A DNA stretch of 43,036 nucleotides from an uncultured bacterium. Its GTDB lineage: Bacteria; Cyanobacteriota; Vampirovibrionia; Gastranaerophilales; Gastranaerophilaceae. The position numbers and the translations under genes are program-made. The notes beneath the pieces are model-generated. The model saw only the letters and a program-made list of their open reading frames with translations, did no database searches and was not told where the DNA came from. Each line of letters starts with the position of its first letter. Within the stretch, counting starts at the first letter, position 1. This document shows positions 16,948 through 24,422 of this stretch, one piece after another. The stretch spans positions 1 through 43,036 of the forward strand of contig CACZSN010000004.1 of NCBI GenBank assembly GCA_902783835.1. The letters are read 5' to 3'.

Positions 16948-18558
16948 ATGAGCCAAGAATTATCGGATAAGATTTATAATCTCCAGAAAAATTTTTTGGA
17001 ATTAAATAATCTTTTTGAACTGAATATTCTCGCAAATCAGGCTAATTCTCTTGACGATTTGCTTAATAAAATCAGCTCTTTTATGACTACTAATTTTAAT
17101 TTGAACGATGTGATTTTTTTCGTCAAAAAGGATATGACTTACAAAGCCGTTAACTGTACCGAAAATGGCTTGACGTTTGAGTTTGACGAAGAATATGCGG
17201 ATTTTTTAAATTATGCGGGAAAAGAAATTTTCCAAACAATGAATCCTGACGGTTCTCCGAAATATAAAACTCTTTGGGAAAATTCGGCATTTGAAAATTT
17301 TAATTCCGCTTATTTTAAAGTTTTTTTCAAAGATGACGAGCCGTTTTGTGTTTGTTCAATCGGTCAAAAAGAAAATAATGAACCTTTTGAGTCGGAAGAA
17401 TTGATGCTTTTGAACAAAATGTTTTCCTGTGTTGAACCGCTTCTTGTGAAATTTGTCCGCCAAGAAGAGCAACAATCGCAAATTTCGTTCTTGCATAAGT
17501 CTTTGCACAATCTTTCAATTTTGTATAATATTTCTCAAGCGGTTAACTTTATTGATGATTTGAAGGGATTAATCCAAGTTATTTTGGGCAGAGCATTGGA
17601 AACAATCGATGCCGAAAAAGGTTCGTTGATGCTTTATGATATTTCGGATAATACTTTGCAAGTAAAAGTTGTTTACGGTTTGAAAGACCCGAAAGTTGAA
17701 TTTGATATCAACAATGGTGTTATTGAATGTTCAAAACTCAAAATCAACGAAGGTATTGCGGGAAAAGTTTTTGCCGAAAAAAAATCAATTATTACAAATT
17801 TAGGACAAAATGACCCTCGATTTAAACAGGCAAATTTGATGAATAATATTTCATCAATGATTTGTGTTCCTTTGATTGCAAAGGGTGAAGCCATTGGGGT
17901 TATCAACATTACTAACAAAAAAAATAATAAACTTTTTAATAAACAGGATTTGGAATTTATTGAAGCTCTTTCAAATCAGGCGGCAATTGCTATTGATAAC
18001 GCTAAATTGTATGAATTGGCAACTAAAGACGGTTTGACGAAGTTGTATATCCATCGTCATTTCAGAACGTTGCTTGAAGCTGAAGTTACAAGAGCTACCC
18101 GTTACAAGCATGTTGTATCACTTCTTATGATGGATATTGATAATTTTAAGCATGTAAACGATACGTACGGTCACTTAATCGGCGACAGAGTGCTTAAAGA
18201 AATTGCGGTCACTATTAAAAATACATGCCGTAATATCGATGTTCCCGCAAGATACGGTGGTGAAGAATTTACGGTTATCCTTCCGGAAACGGCGGCTAAA
18301 GATGCGACAATTATTGCCGAACGTTTGAGAAAAAATATTGAAAAAATTGAAATCCCCATTGATGACAAAGTTACTCTTAAAGCAACCGTAAGTATCGGTA
18401 TTTCTGAGTATCCGTCTTCCGCTACGGATTCTGAAAATCTTATTAAAACAGCAGATGATGCTCTTTATAAAGCTAAAAATGACGGCAAAAATTGTATTTA
18501 TGTTCATCACCAAGGCGGATTTTATAAGTGTTTGAAAGACAGTAACGAAAAGGCTTAA
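16948..18558 (+). CDS. GAF-GAF-GGDEF diguanylate cyclase
   Basis: A 536-residue soluble signalling enzyme. Residues 20-170 look like a diverged GAF domain, 190-355 are a clear GAF domain (AEKGSLMLYD, NEGIAGKVF, SMICVPLIAKGEAIGVINI), and 360-520 are a GGDEF domain (DGLTKLYIHRHF, MMDIDNFKHVNDTYGH). The active motif is GGEEF at 437-441 and the inhibitory I-site RxxD is present (R428-D431), so it should make cyclic di-GMP from two GTP and show product inhibition. No membrane helix, so the input is likely a cytoplasmic ligand or redox change. The rubredoxin gene follows after 2 bases, which may hint at redox input. Confidence 0.95.
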   Translation: MSQELSDKIYNLQKNFLELNNLFELNILANQANSLDDLLNKISSFMTTNFNLNDVIFFVKKDMTYKAVNCTENGLTFEFDEEYADFLNYAGKEIFQTMNPDGSPKYKTLWENSAFENFNSAYFKVFFKDDEPFCVCSIGQKENNEPFESEELMLLNKMFSCVEPLLVKFVRQEEQQSQISFLHKSLHNLSILYNISQAVNFIDDLKGLIQVILGRALETIDAEKGSLMLYDISDNTLQVKVVYGLKDPKVEFDINNGVIECSKLKINEGIAGKVFAEKKSIITNLGQNDPRFKQANLMNNISSMICVPLIAKGEAIGVINITNKKNNKLFNKQDLEFIEALSNQAAIAIDNAKLYELATKDGLTKLYIHRHFRTLLEAEVTRATRYKHVVSLLMMDIDNFKHVNDTYGHLIGDRVLKEIAVTIKNTCRNIDVPARYGGEEFTVILPETAAKDATIIAERLRKNIEKIEIPIDDKVTLKATVSIGISEYPSSATDSENLIKTADDALYKAKNDGKNCIYVHHQGGFYKCLKDSNEKA

Positions 18559-18560
18559 CA

Positions 18561-18719
18561 ATGGAAAAATACGTTTGTACGTTATGCACGTGGGTTTATG
18601 ACCCCAATGTCGGTGTTCCCGAAATGGGAATCCCCGCCGGTACTCCTTTTGAAAAATTGCCTGACGACTTCCTTTGTCCTGCTTGTCTTGCTGATAAAAG
18701 TGCCTTTGTAAAAGTTTAA
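18561..18719 (+). CDS. Rubredoxin (divergent, 52 residues)
   Basis: A short gene read directly from the sequence. The protein has the two rubredoxin iron knuckles, CTLC near the start and CPAC near the end, with the intervening pattern WVYDPNVGVPEMGIPAGTPF and LPDDFLCPAC. Four Cys would hold one iron for one-electron transfer. The Gly that normally follows each CxxC is Thr and Leu here, and the usual Trp before the second knuckle is Phe, so it is a divergent member. AAAAGG lies 7 bases before ATG 18561. It follows the diguanylate cyclase by 2 bases and must be co-transcribed. Oxygen or peroxide defence, or redox input to the cyclase, are possible roles. Confidence 0.88.
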   Translation: MEKYVCTLCTWVYDPNVGVPEMGIPAGTPFEKLPDDFLCPACLADKSAFVKV

Positions 18720-18737
18720 CTTTTTTGTTAAATACAC

Positions 18738-18766
18738 TTGACATTTATTTGATTTGAATGTATTAT
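18738..18766 (+). promoter_or_regulatory. Near-perfect orphan promoter
   Basis: TTGACA (18738-18743), exactly 17 bp, TATTAT (18761-18766): the closest match to the sigma-70 consensus in the window. It does not precede an open reading frame but a short stretch ending in an intrinsic terminator. Confidence 0.75.
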
Positions 18767-18772
18767 ATATAT

Positions 18773-18841
18773 GTTATTAGTGTTTCGGCTAATGTAAAGT
18801 TGGTGCTTATCTTAAATCCATATAAGATAAGCCTTTTTTTT
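18773..18841 (+). ncRNA. Candidate small RNA of about 68 nt
   Basis: From the expected start of the orphan promoter to the T-run of the terminator is about 68 bases with no usable open frame. It can form a small 5' hairpin (ATTAG 18776-18780 with CTAAT 18789-18793, 8-base loop), a single-stranded middle (about 18794-18804) and a 10-bp terminator hairpin with eight T. This is the layout of a trans-acting bacterial sRNA. The rubredoxin transcript also ends at this terminator, so a processed 3' UTR RNA is the alternative. I know of no family match. Confidence 0.5.
18805..18841 (+). terminator. Intrinsic terminator
   Basis: GCTTATCTTA (18805-18814) pairs with TAAGATAAGC (18823-18832), 8-base loop, then a C and a run of T (18834-18841). 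It ends the candidate sRNA and any read-through from the rubredoxin gene, in front of a convergent gene. Confidence 0.88.
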
Positions 18842-18886
18842 GCTTAATTTTTGTTTTGAAAGAATGCCAAAACTTTTTGGCAAAAA

Positions 18887-20595
18887 TTATTCTTCATTTT
18901 TTGTATTCAAAACGAAATTTTTGTCTTTTAATTTAGTGAAATTTAGTTGTTGCAGTTCTTCTACGGTAAATCTTCCGCCCATGTCGTGAAATTTTTTGAG
19001 AGCTGCGTTGTCATCGTCAAATTTATACGGAACGGAGTCTTTTTTAGAAATTTTATATATTGCATCAATATAAACGTTTCTGAACCAGGTTTGAGAAAAA
19101 GTAAGATTTTTAGTTTTTTGCTCAATTCTTTTGTATTCTTCCCGGTTCGGATAATTTGGTATTTCTAAAATGTCCGTATCGCTGTATTCTCCGTTTATTG
19201 ATTCCGGAATTTCTCCGTCATCGTAAAAATATGTAAAAAGATAAAAGTTTGAAGCTATGTAATGTTTCAAAGATGATATTGGCAAGATTGCCGTTTCCTT
19301 TTTGTATGCATAGAAAAGATATATTTTCTCGGACATATACATTTGTTGTTTAGCGGGTTTATTTTGGTTGATGTTAAATCCATATTTGGATGCAAAGTTA
19401 GGAACTAAAGCAATTGTGAACATAATAATATGCCGGCAATTGTTTTCAGTATTTTGGGGTGTTTCGTTTCGGAAAATAAAAATCCGAACAAAGCAAAATC
19501 TACGGAGAGAAATATCATTATTAAAGTTGTTTGTAAATCGCTTCTCCATACCCAAAATTTTCCGGCTTCATAAAATTTTTCCGTTCCTCCGAAAAATAAC
19601 ATTAAGAAAAATCCCAATACACCTATTAACAAGCAACTTGTCGGGACTAAAATTTTCTCTCTGTTTTTGCTTGTAAAAAATATAACAATAGCTAAAATTA
19701 TTAGCGGAATTACCAAAATTAAATGTTGAAGTATGCATGCTTGCGTGAATTGAGGCAAAAACAGTTTAAAGAAATTTGAAAAAGTGTATGCAAAATTTTC
19801 ATCGCAAAATCTTGTTGTTGAATCCTCAAAAGTCGTTAGTATTGTTATAGTCGAACCTATTAAATATGTTAGTAAAATTGTTATATATCCGATATATTTT
19901 TTGCAAAATGCTTTAATCGGTTCCCAAAAATTATGTTTTTCTTTTATTTGTTTGAAAATTTTGTACGAGACGAAACAAAATGCCGAGAATATTGTTATTA
20001 CTCCTATATAAGAGTATGTGTCGTTTAATGAGGCTAAAAATGCAAAAATTGAACATAAAATGATATTCTTTTGGGAAAGTTCTTTGTTTGAAAATATAAT
20101 TTCTCCGAAAATCAGCCAAAATGCTAAAAACATTAAAAGTCCGAATACATATGCAAAATTGAAAGAGAGTAATCTTATTTCTTGAACAATATCGCCTTCC
20201 ATTAATAATTTGACGTAAAAAATGAACGTTCCTAAAGCGAAAAGTGAGACTAATTTTGTCTTTTTTCTTCCGATATAACCGTATAATGTACTGATAAAAC
20301 AAACGGCTGTGATGTTTATGCTGATAATGGCGGAATGAATGAGAGATAAAGCGTTAGGATGAACATTAAATAAACTCGGCAACCAATAACAAAAAGTTTT
20401 CATCTGAATACTTTGCAAAAATCTGCCATGTTCCGGTGTCAAAAATATGTATTTCCAATCACCGTAAAATCCAAGCCATATGTCATCTCCGGATAAAATG
20501 GTATCTTTCGTCAGAAAAAATATGAAAAGAAACATAATTAAACTTATGCTTATCAAAGAAAAATTTTTTTTAATAAAATACAAACCATTATCCAT
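18887..20595 (-). pseudogene. Polytopic membrane protein (DUF6056/GtrII-like), frameshifted
   Basis: Two overlapping frames read as one protein. The first (start 20595, 396 residues, about ten membrane helices, early GDDIWLGFYGDWKYIF and EHGRFLQS motifs) stops at 19405-19407 just after KTIAGIL. In the next frame, directly at that place, the sequence goes on as IMFTIALVPNFASKYGFN, followed by about 165 residues of soluble C-terminal domain ending at 18887. The hydrophobic helix is thus cut by a small indel in the ATATTATTATG run near 19420-19435. The early acidic motif and topology suggest the DUF6056/GtrII type of membrane glycosyltransferase-like protein. Sequencing error versus real loss is undecided; a working truncated form is possible. 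Confidence 0.72.
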
Positions 20596-20602
20596 CGGTT
20601 TG

Positions 20603-20631
20603 ATTTTATCATTAAATTTTTTTTAATTCAA
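20603..20631 (-). promoter_or_regulatory. Promoter of the membrane protein gene
   Basis: Minus strand TTGAAT (20631-20626), 17-bp spacer, TAAAAT (20608-20603), with a TG one base before the -10. Only 7 bases separate the -10 from ATG 20595, with no ribosome site: the clearest leaderless candidate here. Confidence 0.65.
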
Positions 20632-20637
20632 TAAATT

Positions 20638-20832
20638 TTATGAAAATAAAGTTGATATAAAACCTTTATTTGTCAACATTTTGATTATATTTTTGTAACC
20701 GTCAATTTCAGGACAATTGCACGTTTCCTTATCTTTTTTGCAATTTCCGAAACTCATATAAAAATCTTCGGTATAAATAACAATTTTGGGGCAGCATTCA
20801 GTTTTTTGGGGCAAATTTTGATTATTATCCAT
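20638..20832 (-). CDS. Small Cys-containing protein, unknown function
   Basis: A 64-residue protein with five Cys, two adjacent (ECCP) and three in NCKKDKETCNC, spaced as if to bind a metal or cluster. The Cys part is followed by a short helix (YKNIIKMLTNKGF). I do not recognise a family. GAGG lies 7 bases before the ATG. That GAGG is the 3' arm of the hairpin at 20840-20862, which also looks like a terminator for the upstream HAD gene, so expression may depend on read-through or on hairpin opening. Confidence 0.6.
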   Translation of the reverse strand: MDNNQNLPQKTECCPKIVIYTEDFYMSFGNCKKDKETCNCPEIDGYKNIIKMLTNKGFISTLFS

Positions 20833-20862
20833 AAAAAATCCTCTGATATAAAATACCAGAGG
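20832..20862. terminator. Terminator hairpin overlapping a ribosome site
   Basis: A 10-bp stem (20840-20849 with 20853-20862, one G-T pair, 3-base loop). On the minus strand it is followed by ATTTTTT, an intrinsic terminator shape for the HAD gene; the same 3' arm ends in GAGG, the ribosome site of the next gene. On the plus strand a T-run follows after four bases, so it may act both ways. Confidence 0.65.
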
Positions 20863-20893
20863 AAATATTTTTTTTCATTGTCCGAAAGTCTTA

Positions 20894-21502
20894 TTAAACT
20901 TCAAGACCGTAATATTTTAAACCGCCGATAAGATGGTCATAAACACCGTCAAAAAGTACGGCTGTCATACCGACAGCTCTTGCACCGTCACAATTTGCAA
21001 CCAAATCGTCGATGAATAAACATTCTTCCGCTCTTAAGTCGAATTTTTTCAAAAACATCTTATAAAATTTTTCATCAGGTTTTGAACAACCTGCATCGTA
21101 AGATGCCATATACCCGTCCATATATTTAAGAACGTGCAAATCTCTTTTGATTTCAACAAATTTTACATTTGCGTTTGTAAGCAGGTAAACACCAAAACCT
21201 TTATGGTGGAAGTATTTTACGAGTCTGCTCATTCTGTCTTGAACAGGCAAACAATATTGCCAATTATCCAAAACTTCATCGATATCTTCCGCGTAATCTT
21301 GTCCTAATTGTTCTTTTGCGTATTCTCTGACATCTTCTTCCGTAACTTCATTTCTATCAAATTTGTGCCAAATTTCTGACTCAAAAATCGTTTTTGCAAG
21401 TTTTTCAACTCTTTCCGGTTCGTCGACAAATCTTTTTACGATATTTTCCGGAACCCATTCAAGAAGTACGTTGCCCATATCAAACACAATATTTTTAATC
21501 AT
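20894..21502 (-). CDS. HAD-superfamily phosphatase (subfamily IA)
   Basis: A 202-residue cytoplasmic HAD hydrolase. Motif I is FDMGNVL with nucleophile D8, of the DxGN type found in YihX-like phosphatases; then a helical cap (about 15-85), motif II LLTNAN, the Lys of motif III in CSKPDEKFY, and the acidic motif IV FIDDLVANC. It likely removes phosphate from a sugar phosphate or small metabolite; the substrate cannot be told. AAGGA 8 bases before the ATG fixes the start. It is divergent from the receiver-HD-GYP gene across 136 bp. Confidence 0.88.
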   Translation of the reverse strand: MIKNIVFDMGNVLLEWVPENIVKRFVDEPERVEKLAKTIFESEIWHKFDRNEVTEEDVREYAKEQLGQDYAEDIDEVLDNWQYCLPVQDRMSRLVKYFHHKGFGVYLLTNANVKFVEIKRDLHVLKYMDGYMASYDAGCSKPDEKFYKMFLKKFDLRAEECLFIDDLVANCDGARAVGMTAVLFDGVYDHLIGGLKYYGLEV

Positions 21503-21579
21503 TTGTTCGTCCTTATAAAACTTCCTCTATCCTTACTATAACTTTATGATAAGAGCATTGTCAAGCGAAAAAATCTCAT

Positions 21580-21608
21580 TTTCCACAAAATAAAAATTAT
21601 GTTATAAT
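21580..21608 (+). promoter_or_regulatory. Promoter for the receiver-HD-GYP gene
   Basis: TATAAT at 21603-21608 with a weak TTTCCA (21580-21585) at 17-bp spacing. Confidence 0.45.
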
Positions 21609-21638
21609 TAAATCCGTTCGATGAAAAAAGGAAAACTG

Positions 21639-22715
21639 ATGGCGAAAATTATGATTGTCGGCGATAAAGAAGTCGATTTGAAGTTTTTGAAAATTATTCT
21701 TAAAAATCAAGGTCACGAAGTATTTACGGACTATTGCACAGAAAAAGCTACGGAACAAATCGAAGAAATTATGCCCGAAATCGTCATAATTGATGTTGAA
21801 CGTGATATCGAAAAAGCTTTTGAACTCTGCAAAAGTATTAAAACTGAAAACAAATTTCATCACATTCCCGTTATGTTTTTCTGCGATACAAATGACACAG
21901 ATATAACAGAAGCCGGTTTTGAAATGGGTGCTTCCGATTATATTTCAAAGCCAATTGATGAGAATGAGATTAAAAATCGAATTGACCACAGACTTGAAGT
22001 GATAAAAACTCACAAAAAAGCTCAGGATAAAAATGCCGCTTTTACATCGGAAATGAATGAAGTTTTAAAAACCGTTCATCATCCGCAAATGGAGACAATT
22101 CTCGCTCTTGCAAATCTTGCTCAATCTCGGGATGATAATACCGGTAAACATCTTGATCGTATGCAAAAATATGTTTACGTATTGACAAAAGAATTGCAAA
22201 ATAATCCGAAATATAAAGATATCATTGATAAAAATTTTTTGGCAGAAGTCACTGCTTGTGCCCCTTTGCACGATATAGGAAAAATCGGTATTCCCGATAA
22301 AATCCTTTTAAAACCGATGAAATTGACCCCCGAAGAATTTGAAATTATGAAAACTCACACGTTAATTGGCGATGAAACGCTTGATAACGTTATAAATACC
22401 TTTGGCGAAAGCAGTTTTATCAATCGGGGTAAGATTATTGCCCGTTTTCACCACGAACGTCCCGACGGAACAGGTTATCCCGACGGATTAAAATCTGAGG
22501 AAATTCCTCTTGAAGCAAGTATAATGGCAATTGCGGATGTATATGATGCATTAAGAACAAAAAAACCTTATAAACCCGCAATTTCGCATGAAAAATCTAT
22601 TGAAATATTTAAACAACAAAAAGGAACGCAATTCCTCGCTGATGCGGTTGATGCGTTCCTGAATGTTGAAAAAACATTTTCTTATATTTGGCTTGAATAT
22701 GAGACTAAGTGTTAA
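21639..22715 (+). CDS. Receiver-HD-GYP cyclic di-GMP phosphodiesterase
   Basis: A 358-residue response regulator. Residues 1-120 are a receiver with phospho-acceptor D52 (IVIIDVERD) and K104 (YISKPID), but the usual acidic pair is reduced to one Asp (VGDKE) and the switch Thr/Ser is Cys, so phosphorylation may be weak. Residues 150-345 are an intact HD-GYP domain: HDIGKIGIPD (H211, D212), HHERPDGTGYP (271-281) and IADVYDAL. It should break cyclic di-GMP to pGpG or GMP, opposing the GGDEF protein upstream. ATG 21639 is chosen because AAGGA lies 6-7 bases before it; the in-frame ATG 21621 overlaps that site. The end overlaps metY by 4 bases, convergently. Confidence 0.93.
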   Translation: MAKIMIVGDKEVDLKFLKIILKNQGHEVFTDYCTEKATEQIEEIMPEIVIIDVERDIEKAFELCKSIKTENKFHHIPVMFFCDTNDTDITEAGFEMGASDYISKPIDENEIKNRIDHRLEVIKTHKKAQDKNAAFTSEMNEVLKTVHHPQMETILALANLAQSRDDNTGKHLDRMQKYVYVLTKELQNNPKYKDIIDKNFLAEVTACAPLHDIGKIGIPDKILLKPMKLTPEEFEIMKTHTLIGDETLDNVINTFGESSFINRGKIIARFHHERPDGTGYPDGLKSEEIPLEASIMAIADVYDALRTKKPYKPAISHEKSIEIFKQQKGTQFLADAVDAFLNVEKTFSYIWLEYETKC

Positions 22716-23986
22716 GCCATAGCTTTTTCAAGTGCTTGTTCAATGTCAGCGATAATATCGTCGGCATCTTCTATTCCGACGGAAAGTCTTATGAAACTTT
22801 CGCTTATGCCACATTCCTCAAGCTGTTCCGCTGTCAGTTGTCTGTGTGTCGTCAATGCCGGATAAGTTACAATTGTGCGAACATCGCCGATGTTTGTTGC
22901 GTGAATTAACATTTTTACGTTTTCTAAAAATTTCGTTGCAACTGCTCTGTCACCGTCGATTACGAAACTCAAAAGTGATGATGCACCTTTTGGCAAATAT
23001 TTTTTTGCAAGGTCATAATATTGATTTCCCTCTAATGCAGGATAGCAGACGGATTTTACGAATTTGTGATTTTGAAGGTATTTTGCAACTTTCAACGCGT
23101 TATCCGAATGTTTTTGCATACGGAGAGACAATGTTTCAAGTCCGATTATTGTCAAATATGAATTTATCGGACTTTGACAGCAACCTAAATCTCTCAAAAG
23201 TTGTGCTCTTGCTTTTACGATGTATGCAGCTTTGCCGAATGTTTCGGTATAGCTCAAACCGTGATAGCTCGGGTCTTTGTCCGTAATGCATTTGAATTTG
23301 TCCGAACAATTCCAGTCGAAATTGCCGGAATCAACAATTACACCGCCCATAGCGTTGCCATGTCCCGTAATATATTTTGTTGTTGAGTGAACTACGATAT
23401 CAGCACCGAATTTAATCGGATTTAACAAATACGGTGTCGCTACCGTATTGTCGATAATTAACGGCAAATTGTTTCTGTGAGCGACTTTTGCAAGTCCTTC
23501 GATATCCGCAATTGCGATGGATGGGTTTGTTAAAGCTTCCGCAAAAATGCAGGCGGTTTTTTCGTTAATTTCTTTTTGAAAATCTTCCGGATTTTGGCTT
23601 GCAACAAATCTTGTTTTTATTCCCATTTTTTCAAGGGTAATGCCCAAAAGGTTGATAGTTCCTCCATATAGATTTTCTGAGGCAACTATTTCGTCACCGG
23701 CTTTTGCAATATTCAAAATTGCGATTAATGAAGCCGATTGTCCCGAAGATACACATAATGCACCAATTCCGCCTTCTGCCATCGCTAAACGTTCTTCCAA
23801 AACTTGTGTTGTCGGATTGGAAATTCTTGTGTAAATATCACCTCCGACTTTCAAATCGAACAAATCCGCCGCAAATTGAACATCATTAAAATTGTATGCG
23901 GTAGTTTGGTAAATCGGTACGGCGATTGCGTTTCGGTTTTCTGACGGATTATGTCCGCCTTGCACCAAAATTGTATCAAATTTCAT
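22712..23986 (-). CDS. metY: O-acetylhomoserine sulfhydrylase
   Basis: A 424-residue PLP enzyme of the Cys/Met metabolism family that makes homocysteine (or methionine) from O-acetylhomoserine and sulfide (or methanethiol). The PLP Lys is in HSTTKYITGHG, the Asp that holds the pyridine N in IIDNTVATPYLL, and the N-terminal DTILVQGGHNP and YTRISNPTT blocks are typical of MetY rather than MetB/MetC, as is the length. Cytoplasmic. GGAG lies 7 bases before the ATG. It starts 13 bases after the Tic20-like gene, so they are probably one transcript. No riboswitch is visible here. Confidence 0.93.
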   Translation of the reverse strand: MKFDTILVQGGHNPSENRNAIAVPIYQTTAYNFNDVQFAADLFDLKVGGDIYTRISNPTTQVLEERLAMAEGGIGALCVSSGQSASLIAILNIAKAGDEIVASENLYGGTINLLGITLEKMGIKTRFVASQNPEDFQKEINEKTACIFAEALTNPSIAIADIEGLAKVAHRNNLPLIIDNTVATPYLLNPIKFGADIVVHSTTKYITGHGNAMGGVIVDSGNFDWNCSDKFKCITDKDPSYHGLSYTETFGKAAYIVKARAQLLRDLGCCQSPINSYLTIIGLETLSLRMQKHSDNALKVAKYLQNHKFVKSVCYPALEGNQYYDLAKKYLPKGASSLLSFVIDGDRAVATKFLENVKMLIHATNIGDVRTIVTYPALTTHRQLTAEQLEECGISESFIRLSVGIEDADDIIADIEQALEKAMA

Positions 23987-23999
23987 ATTCTATCTCCAA

Positions 24000-24422
24000 T
24001 TATTGTCTCATATTGTAACTTATAATTTCGCTAATCCAAGGCAAGTAAGAATATTTACCCATAATTGCACCGATTGAAAGATATGTATAAAGAAGTGCAA
24101 TCAAAAGTGTTATGAGCGAAAAATGGATAAATCCGAATGAAACGATTTCGCTTTGAAGTGCAACCGTCAATGAAAATACAATTGCCTTTACAAACGGAAT
24201 ATATCCCAAAATATTGATTACCAAAATCAAAACTTTTGATACGATATAAATTAAAATTGATAAAAATATAGACATAAAAACGTGATATCTCAAAAATGAG
24301 CGTAATCCCTGTTTTTGCAAAAGTGCAATTATTAAATATAATAATCCCACAAATCCGCAAGTGAAATATGATAGAACCGAAATGATTTTTTCTATCGGGT
24401 AAACTGTATTATTTTGTGCCAC
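24000..24422 (-). CDS. Tic20-like small membrane protein
   Basis: A 140-residue inner-membrane protein with four hydrophobic helices (about 11-32, 40-75, 80-100 and 105-130). The pattern LRSFLRYHVFMSIFL, a charged loop with FLRYH before a helix, recalls HFIRFNTMQAIL of the Tic20/Ycf60 family known in cyanobacteria and chloroplasts. This is a moderate match by eye. The GTG start at 24422 is supported by GGAG seven bases before it, inside the 3' end of the TPR gene (14-base overlap), so the two are coupled. Another polytopic family (DUF4870-like) is possible. Confidence 0.6.
   Translation of the reverse strand: MAQNNTVYPIEKIISVLSYFTCGFVGLLYLIIALLQKQGLRSFLRYHVFMSIFLSILIYIVSKVLILVINILGYIPFVKAIVFSLTVALQSEIVSFGFIHFSLITLLIALLYTYLSIGAIMGKYSYLPWISEIISYNMRQ

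Noticed and set aside
18887..19555. Independent 222-residue gene downstream of the membrane protein
   Set aside because: Its first 45 residues overlap the upstream gene out of frame and look non-coding, while its sequence from IMFTIALVP continues the upstream helix.
22846..23286. 146-residue plus-strand frame inside metY
   Set aside because: It lies antisense within a well-identified gene and has no ribosome site or recognisable domain.
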